NCBI GenBank assembly: GCA_022266195.1
Contig: WHVY01000001.1
Span: forward strand, 18,104,001-18,168,000
Source of the DNA: Tetranychus cinnabarinus
Taxonomy: Eukaryota > Arthropoda > Arachnida > Trombidiformes > Tetranychidae
Direction: 5' to 3'
DNA: 64,000 nucleotides
Shown: one piece after another, positions 55,511 through 64,000 of the stretch
How positions within the stretch are numbered: the stretch's first letter is position 1
How the letters are laid out: every line of letters starts with the position of its first letter
Notes under the pieces: generated by a model
The model's input: only the letters and a program-made list of their open reading frames with translations
The model's database searches: none
Told to the model about the DNA's origin: nothing
Program-made: the position numbers and the translations under genes

Positions 55511-58500
55511 AATTAAATTAGCTTTTAATCAGCTCAATTTGAAAGCTGGTTTCACTTGAATTTGCTTCTTAAGCTGATTTTCAAGTAATTATTCAGTTGG
55601 AAGTTTTGCCACCTCATGATAAATGACTTTTCTTATTTAACTTTGCAATTAAATGAATAAAGTAGCAAAAGCACTTTAATCATGTTTGAAATATTAATTT
55701 AGGAATAATTTTTTGCTCCATTCTTTCATCTACTCCATTGTTTTTTGTCTGCCAAAAAATCTTTGAGTTAATTAATTATTCCATTAATTTTCATGTCTAA
55801 TTAAAAGGTTTACTCAACGAAAGAATGGAAACCCCAAAAAAGGAGTAAATGCTCACAATGATATTAGTAATAAGTAGATATACATGTTTATGAGCCAATG
55901 AAGAAAGATGAATTACCTTGACTTGCAGAGTTCAACTATTGATTATGATCATTATAATCATGATGGTAAAGGTGAAAGAGCGATGAAGAAGAGTGCAGCA
56001 AAAAAGGAAAGTTGAAAGGAAAAGCCAAAAATGAATGGTTTATCAACAAGAGAAAAAAATGAATGATTGTGTTCCATGAGGTTAGATAAATGAACTGAAG
56101 ACCAAGGTTGACATAAAAGGCAAGGAAAACTGATGAAAATATCATCAAAGGTAAATGAATATTATAAAAATTATAGACATTTTTTTGCTTCGAAAAAATG
56201 TTTTTGCTTCTCGGAATTGAATTACTTAATTCGTATTTTCACTGCGACTTGTTTACAATCATTTTGCTGTTTGTTTTCAACCTCAACTTTCCCTGTAATG
56301 AACTTATCAATCATTTCAAACTGTGAATTCAAATTTCGTTCAACTTCTTACATTGAATATTTTCAGGAGCAAAAAGTTTTTCTGTATGTTTAGTGCTGAT
56401 CAAAATGTTGCAGCCTAATTGATTCAGTTGAACATTTTTTCTCATGAATTTGCTCAAATCGATTAGGATAATGATATCATGAAACTATCATATTTCAAAG
56501 GACTGATCAAGATGAGAAAAAAGAGTTGAAAAAATGAGATTCAACAAGCGATAAATAGAAAAGTAAAGTTGAATGAAATGCTCATTACATGAGCGCAACA
56601 TTGAACACTTTTCAATAATCCAAAGTTTTACATAATTTGCACATTTATTTCACTCTCTATCACTTTTGGTTTGAATCATTTATTTATTATTTATTTGCAT
56701 AAATCAAATAAAATTGAACCGAGTTTTGTTTGAACCAGAAAAGAGGCGAGAGAAAAGAGTAAAAATCTTTAAATTATTTCATCAAATATGTTGAATAATA
56801 ATGTCGGTGAATATAAAAAGGTATTAAATGGTCAAAATATTAAACAGGCAGAATCCATTTATGAATTAATAAACAGTCCGATTAGAGTGTAAATTCAAGT
56901 TGAATTATTGAATGGAAACAAATTACATTTATCAAGTCAATCAGATTAGTTTACAAGTTGAGATTGTCTCCATTAACATTACGGTAAAGGTCAGCAAAGG
57001 ACAAGCCAAAGGTGTCTAGGTGACTGCACAAGATTGAACAGTGTGAGGGGTTAAACTTGACGTAAAGGCAGAGCAACTCTTGGGATTGAAAAAGGCCAAA
57101 ATGAAAAGACAAATGTAACCTGGAAAAAGTAGAGTCAATTCCTCACGAGTATTTGAACACTTTACACTCTCATGATTAATGGACTTTCCCATTTTGCATC
57201 ATCTTCTTCAACCTATTTTCTTGTTTCTTCCTCTTATTCGTCATTATCTTCATTTTTTTGCCTTCATTCATGCACAATTCAGACAAGAGAAGTGGCTCAC
57301 AAATTCATCTTTCTTCTGGGCTCAGTACAAAAAGCCAGTGAACACACACCAAATAAGATGCTCTGGTTTATTTCTCAAGTGATTTTTTCTTCTTCTCCTC
57401 ATCTTTTTTTCTCTTCACATCTTTTTCGACTCTTTTATTCCTTCCCATTCTTTCCTCTCTTTTCGAGTTTCTTTTTCCTCAGAATTTCTATTTGCTTAAA
57501 AGGGCGAAAATAATTTATCATGAAACTCACTGTCTAACCAAATTGCAAAAGGTCAAAGTCAAGGTAAAATGGGTGAATAAGGTTAAAATGAAAAACCTAA
57601 AAGTGGTCAAAATGCTTTTCTTTAATCAATCTTTTTCTAGAAAACTTTCAAAGTTCACTCCATTAGAACTTGAATTTCATCTGTTTTACTTTGCAATCAA
57701 TTCCATCCGCTATTTGATTTAATTTTCATTCGAAAATCTGGTTGATTCGAATTCGAAAACTTTGTTTGAAACATTGATTTCTGAAAACTGAGTTCTCAAA
57801 TTCTGGTTCAAAGTAAAATACAAAAATGGTCGAAACTCTTTTTCAAACCATTTTCATTTGAGAATATTTTCCAGGTGAAAAAGATGTGAGCACATGAAAG
57901 GTATTATCATGATAAAGATTGATAAAATTGACTGGAAAATGGCAGTTGACGATAACAGTTTAAAAAAGTAAGGCAACAGTTTATCCATTAAGTTGATTAA
58001 AAAGTATTAAAAGAACGAGCAAAAAAGTAGAAAAATTTGATTCAATTGAATGGTTCAATGAATATGAATAACCTTTTCTTGTTCAAATTTCAATGACAAT
58101 CGAGTGAAACATGAATTGTACTTGGAAAGTTGAAACACTATCATTAAAGTGAATCATTTTAATTACAATTTTAGCTCATCTTTTTAACAACCAAAGCAAA
58201 AAAAAGCAAACCTTAACACTCAAAGTCTTTATTGGCATTCAAGTTGAAAGGCAAACAAACAAAGTCTTTGCTCTTTTGAGTCTCTTTTTATTTCCTCGAG
58301 TTCAATCAAGATAGTAACTTATGATAAAGTATCATGAAGATGATGATGATTATGATGATTATGGTGATGAAGAAGAAGACAAAGTCTAAAGGAATAAAGG
58401 ATGACAGTTAATGGTCCAGAACCGATAACAATAATAAAGTTGATAAAGAAATTGATGATTGTAATGTTTCACGAGAAAATGTGAATTAAGATGATCACTT

Positions 58501-61500
58501 TGATGATATTGATATTATGATTGTTATTATAAGGTTTCATCTTTTAAAGTCAAAGATGGACAAGAGATTACATGATGATGATCAGTTTCATCTTGGAAAA
58601 CAGTTTCAATCAAAGTAACTAGATTTATCGTCAATATATGGTTAACCATTGAGTCCCATTTTTATTGCTTCTCAATCTTATTTTTTTTTCTTCGTTTTTT
58701 CTCTTCTTTTCTTTTCCTTTTTTCCACTCTTCTGTCTTGTCTGTTATTGTTGATTTGGCACTCCCAGTGAACCTCCCAGCCCTGGTTTATCCTTTCAAGA
58801 TTTTATTTGTTTGATGGTATAAAAAAGATAGAAACAATAACCAAGAGGAAACTTCAAGTCTCATGATGATCATGATACTGTCATAACAGTGTTGTTTATC
58901 CATTAACTTTGAATGGTTCAACTTTTTGCCATTCAATCGATACTCCGAGATGATTGACAGAAGGCAAGGGAAGCCAACAAAAAGGAGATCAGATAAAGGG
59001 TCAATGTGATTATCTTTGTGTTTAGATTGTTGATCAGTTTTCATGATCAACTCATTGGATGATTGGAAAGAAGAAGAGGAAAATAAAACTCGAGATTATT
59101 CAACATTTATGGTCGGCCTCTTGAGTGGCAACATTTTACCAATAAAATGAAATGAGAAAAGGTTAAAAGCAATTGACTGAAAACAAGTGTTACCCTTATT
59201 GTACTTATTACAATTGGTATCACTTTTTTTCCTCTTTTATTGCTGCTATTATTGTCTATTTTTATATTACGCCAGGAACAAACTGTTCATCATTTTCTTA
59301 ATTCCAAGAGGTGAAATTAGGAGAAAAAATGAATCTCTTTTGACCATTTTATCGCATTATCTATTTAGACTGATCAACCATTCAAGATTATTGGAAACTA
59401 GAAATGAGAAAACTGGATTTTTCCTCGACAATATTTATCAACTTCAAGTTCGCAATTCGCCAACAAATTTTCCAATTTTTTCTCATTTCAAACTATTTTC
59501 ATCTCTAAATTGGACAGTTTCATTATAACGAATTAGCTTAGTTAGACTTGAATGATGACTAACTAACTATCTTGACTAACTGATGAGAATCAAGAATCAA
59601 AAAAATTAATCAACAAATTTAGTTCATATCGAAGCAATTCGTTCAGTTGTCGCTAATGTATTTTTTTTGAATCAATTTATTGCAATCCATTTATCGGATC
59701 GGTCGATTTCGGTCTGATTCTTAGGATGTTAGGATCGAATAGTTTTCTTTCGTTATTTTGATCACTTTAAGATCTGAAACTGTATTCAATCACGCGTCTG
59801 AATTGAGTCACCAACTCTGGTTGGAATCTCTATTAAGAAAGTTCACTCATCAATGCTGTTTCTTTATTGTAAACGCCGATTCAAAAGCTAATCAAAGTGT
59901 GCGAACGGGTTTAGTATCAGATCTAATATTTTCCCTTTTTTAGCTGGTTAGACATTTAGATCTTTTGATTTTTTTGGTTCTTTGACTTGTCAATAACTTC
60001 ACTCTACTTTATCAATGAAAAGCAATTCGAGTTGAAATTTTTGAACATTTCCTTGGTGAAACTGAGTTTCTTTGGACAACAGTTTTCACTTGTAAACTTG
60101 AAGCTTTGCCATGTTTACCCTGACTCCATCTGGGGATATTCAATGTAACCTGTGAACTATTTTACTTTTCTCACCAAAAATCGATTGAAGACAAAAGAAA
60201 GTGCAAAATGATAATGAGAAGGGTGAAGGGTTATCTAGAGTATTCAATCATTTTCCTTCTGTTGTTTCTGTCTTCAGATAATAACAAAAGAGTAAACTGT
60301 TTTTTTTTCCTCTCCTTTTCTTTCTTCCTTTTCCCATTCATTGAATGAGAATTTTGGAAAGAGAAATAAAAGTAATAATAATTCTGATGGAAGAATAAGA
60401 ATAAGATGGAAAAGAAGGAGAGAAGAAAAATTCATCCAAACAGTAATAATAATAAATGTTGTTCAATAAGTTGATAGACTGAATAAAATCGATTCATCTT
60501 TTTTTACGCTTCTTCCCAATACTCTTTTGTGGTTCTTAACCTTTTCCTCTTTTGTTGTATATTTCATGTTGCTCTTCATTTCATGAGCCTTTGAGAGAAG
60601 AAGAAGAAAAAAAGTTGAACTTGATAAAAAGCTGATGCAACATTTGAAACAAACGGTAAAGTTGAAAATGGTGAAAAAAACCTAAAAAATATGAATTCCA
60701 TATCAATGCTAACATGATTGAAACTGGTTACTCTATCAATCCACTTGGGAAGTGTCAATCAAAAAACAAATGAACAACCGACTGTGAACAACTCATGTTT
60801 ACAGTTAGTTAAACAGATGAGAGTTGCCAATTCATTTGGTTGATAACATGCAATCCAATCAAAGGTTAATTCCATGTATCATGTATGCATTATCAGAATG
60901 AGAATGGGGAAACAAGAAAAGGCCTCAAGTTATGAATAATATTTATTAAACAGAGAAAATCAAATATTTCTTTTTACTCAAATGTAAATGTTCATGTTTA
61001 CATGAACATTATTATCATCAAACATTTCACCAGTTACACCAGTTGATGAATGATTCCATGGAAATGGTTCAATGATATGACTTGGTGCAAAGGGTTGAAT
61101 AGCAGTTTAAATGGTCAACATTTCGACAGATTTTAGGTCAAAACTTTTCTCTTTTCTATTCATTGACAATTCACTTTTTTGGTTTCAAGAGTCAATCTCA
61201 AGATTTTCATTTTCATTTCGATAACTTTTTTCCCATGAAAATTCATTCAATCATTTGTACAGTTGATTGGGTTTGCTCCACAAAAAAACAGTTTCCGATT
61301 AAATCGAGTATTCAAATTTGATTTGAGTTACAAGGTTAAGATGAAGATGAAGATAAAGATGATTGGATAGTGGATAAGGCTGGGAAGAGGCAAGATGAAA
61401 TTGAATGAATTTTACTGTTTCCTTTTCAACTAATCATGTTCAATTGGTTTAGTCCAATAACCATTCATTATTATCACTATAAACAGTTTCTTGTTAGAGG

Positions 61501-64000
61501 TTAAATCAACTTGTCTTTCTTCATCTTCTTCTTCTCCATCTTCCTGTTATCATCCCTTTATCAACCGTTTATTGTCCTCTCTCCACATCTTTCATTATCT
61601 TGACCTTTTTACGGTTCTTCAACTGAACCCAATCTTGTCTGGTTAATTAACCATTTACATCAATTATTACATTTAAACCTTTCATTTATTCTCAACATTT
61701 CTAGTCAATTAGATCACATTTTTGACCATCATCATTATGATTATCAATGTCATCAATTTTTCCAATTGTCCATTTTAGCCTTTAATGCTTATTGACCCTT
61801 GCAGTTACAACAAGTTACATTTCCTATCAACAAATCTTCAACTTATTTCATACTCAAACCAATAACAATACAAAGTCAACAAGGCCTAGATTGATCAATG
61901 AAACTCACAATTTTATTGCATTCAATACAATTGTTTTAGATCAAAAGATTTCTTGTTACACTATTAATGAAAAGACGCAATAAATGAACTAAAATCAAGC
62001 AAATATTAAACATCATAAGAAGATACATGAGTTTTCTCAAACCCAAAATTGTCGGTACGATCCTATTTTGGGTCACTGAAGAGGAGACAAAAATACTTTT
62101 AAACTAGAAAGTGTTAGGTTGGGTTAGGTTAGATTGAAATAGATATTTCAATGATAGAAATCAAACTTTTTTCTGTGTTTGGATAATTTTGTTTTTGTAT
62201 CTAAATTAACACACTGTGATGATATTGTTTTTCCTGGTCTTCATTTCTCACACAAATGAATCTTCTTCCAACTTACCCAAACCAGTGTAATGGATATTTG
62301 CAGTCTTGCTACCAACTGTTAGTCTACTTCAATGCAGTCAAAAAATGGGTTGAATATGATCATTGGTTCCAAAGATATTGATCAAAAAAGCGTTGAATGA
62401 AGCTACTCTACACTTACTGTGCGAGTCCTATGTTGATATCTATTAAACATGTTTAAAACTCTGAGTTTAGGTTAAGCGAATGATCATTAGGATCAAATCA
62501 ACTTGTCATTACTGATGATTGTTCAAGTTCAGGTGCAGTTTTTGAACTATGAATGTGATGCAAAATAACCTTATGTGGGTTTTTGAGTCACATTTACTTT
62601 GCTTCCAGGTAAAGGGTCAAACCTTATGAGCCGCGATTATTTGAAAGCAAAATGTAATCTCAATTTTGAAAGATTCTCAATCTTTAATCTTCAACACTGA
62701 TAGAGTCACAATTTCCATTTTACCAGATCTTATCATTACAATTGTTACCGATTGAATGTTGAGAAGGAAAAAGCTCGTTATTTTTGGCTTTTTTTCATTT
62801 TTCAAAGTTGACTTTTAAAACTCGACTGGGAATTGGTGAAGGAACGTAACTGAATATCAAAAGATGGCAAGAAAAAACAAAATGCTGAGTTGACACCACA
62901 AAAGTGTATTTATGACAATAACAATTGTAATATAATATGATCCTTAAAGAAACAAAAAAGAAGCAGTAAAATCATAAATATAAAAAGATACAAAAAAAGT
63001 TGAGCCTAAAAATGGAAACAAAAAGCTCTAGAGAGTTTCAAGAAATGGTGAAAAAAAGAAAATGAAAATTCAGTTTCTTACATTAAATTTTTCATCTTGT
63101 TCATCTTGCTCTTCCTTGTCTATTATTATTATTATCATCATCATTTCCTATTGTATATTATTTCAAGTTTCAGGAAAATTGAGACTCCAAAATAACTGGG
63201 AGAATAACAAATCTAATATCAAATTTTGTTTTTTTCTTGCTCAGAAATAATATCATCTGGAACAAAAATGTATAAAATAATCATGAAATATTAACATTAT
63301 CTTGAAGTTAATATTTACCAATGTTGAATAAACGTTTACTTTGATATCATTTTGATTGGTAACATTTTTACCAATAATGAAAAGTCAACTTTACATTTGA
63401 TGCACTTTTTTATTGTGTAAAGTTATGAAACAATTGTGTTTGAAGATCATTATTTATGCAATTGAAATGAATTGAATTCAGGTGAAATTGGAAGGAATGA
63501 GATTGGCAAATGAAATGCTGAAGAAATCTCTTTTAAACCTTTTCATTTTCATGATAATGAAGCTCAAGAGCAAAATTTTCAACTTACATTGAGATGAAAA
63601 AGTTACGTTCAAAGACCCTTACTATGTGTCTTCATTTCATCCTAAGTGAGTGACTTTGTTAGGTTAAAGGATTCATGTCTTATGGCCTAATCTGACTTTT
63701 TAAATGATTTGACCAGATTTATGATGATTTGGGTTGAATCTTTGGAAATGAAATTAAGAATGTTTTTCCCGTTTGGAAAGGAAACTTGGAATTGAATTGT
63801 GGGCCTGAACTATTTTAATCTTAATGGAGGATTAGAATCGTTAGGAGTTTCGGTTGATTGAAAAGCTAATTGTCATAGACTTATTTTGGCGTTTGTAATT
63901 GCTCGCTTTAAATTTTTTTTAACTTGACTTAACTGATGTTCAACTTGTCTTTTAGACACTTTTTCATATTCAATCATCATCTTCTTTTTTGCCCTTTTAT
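55511..64000. other. Non-coding host DNA
   Basis: AT-rich with GAT/ATG microsatellites (about 58336-58372) and a GGTTAG-rich word cluster at 62107-62130. No gene recognised. Confidence 0.55.

Noticed and set aside
62105..62130. Telomere-like GGTTAGGTTGGGTTAGG words
   Set aside because: Only two or three irregular units and similar words occur at 21600 and 22041 in repeat DNA. Not a convincing interstitial telomere tract.

Overview
The window looks like AT-rich animal nuclear DNA, most likely arthropod. The evidence is very long gene-free stretches, decayed non-LTR retrotransposon pieces, ATC/CA microsatellites, short spliceosomal introns and arthropod-style TATA/TCAT core promoters. It carries one near-complete DNA virus-like transposon of the Maverick/Polinton (adintovirus) group. 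The host species cannot be fixed from the sequence.

Layout. 1-22520 is host flank: a broken gag-like zinc-knuckle fragment (3-442), a decayed repeat family in two clusters (4.4-5.2 kb and 8.8-9.4 kb), a broken membrane-protein reading frame (12.5-13.1 kb), a truncated LINE endonuclease fragment on the minus strand (13.3-14.0 kb), and otherwise nothing I can call. 22521-41942 (19,422 bp) is the element, with perfect 32-bp terminal inverted repeats and a 5-6 bp target duplication (AGGGC/A). 41943-64000 is host flank with no convincing gene and one decayed repeat-like patch (about 53.5-55.5 kb).

Inside the element, rightward genes run from 22.8 to 29.1 kb: a BIR-RING IAP, a TATA-binding-protein homologue, a small membrane protein, a packaging ATPase fused in frame to the C-terminal half of an integrase, a penton-like capsid protein, a basic pVI/pX-like protein, a hexon-like major capsid protein and an adenain-like protease. 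The penton, basic core, hexon, protease order is the adenovirus order. Leftward genes run from 38.7 to 29.1 kb: two unknown proteins, a second IAP (two BIRs plus RING), an unknown basic protein, a spliced unknown gene, a PC4-like ssDNA-binding protein, dUTPase, protein-primed DNA polymerase B with one frame break near its N-terminus, and two more unknown genes. The two gene sets converge near 29.1 kb.

The expression signals are unusually legible. Replication-type genes and the left IAP have TATA boxes 32-33 nt ahead of a TCAT/TCAC initiator. Three structural-side genes instead share the octamer AATATAAA just ahead of their ATG. Several leftward genes have no TATA but have a pyrimidine tract and AG directly in front of their ATG. 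Near the right end lie three ATG-less, splice-site-bounded exon-like blocks behind a TATA box, resembling a multi-part leader. With an element-encoded TBP homologue and a PC4-like protein, this suggests the element runs part of its own transcription programme. The missing integrase catalytic half and ATPase C-terminus, and the polymerase frame break, suggest this copy is no longer fully autonomous.
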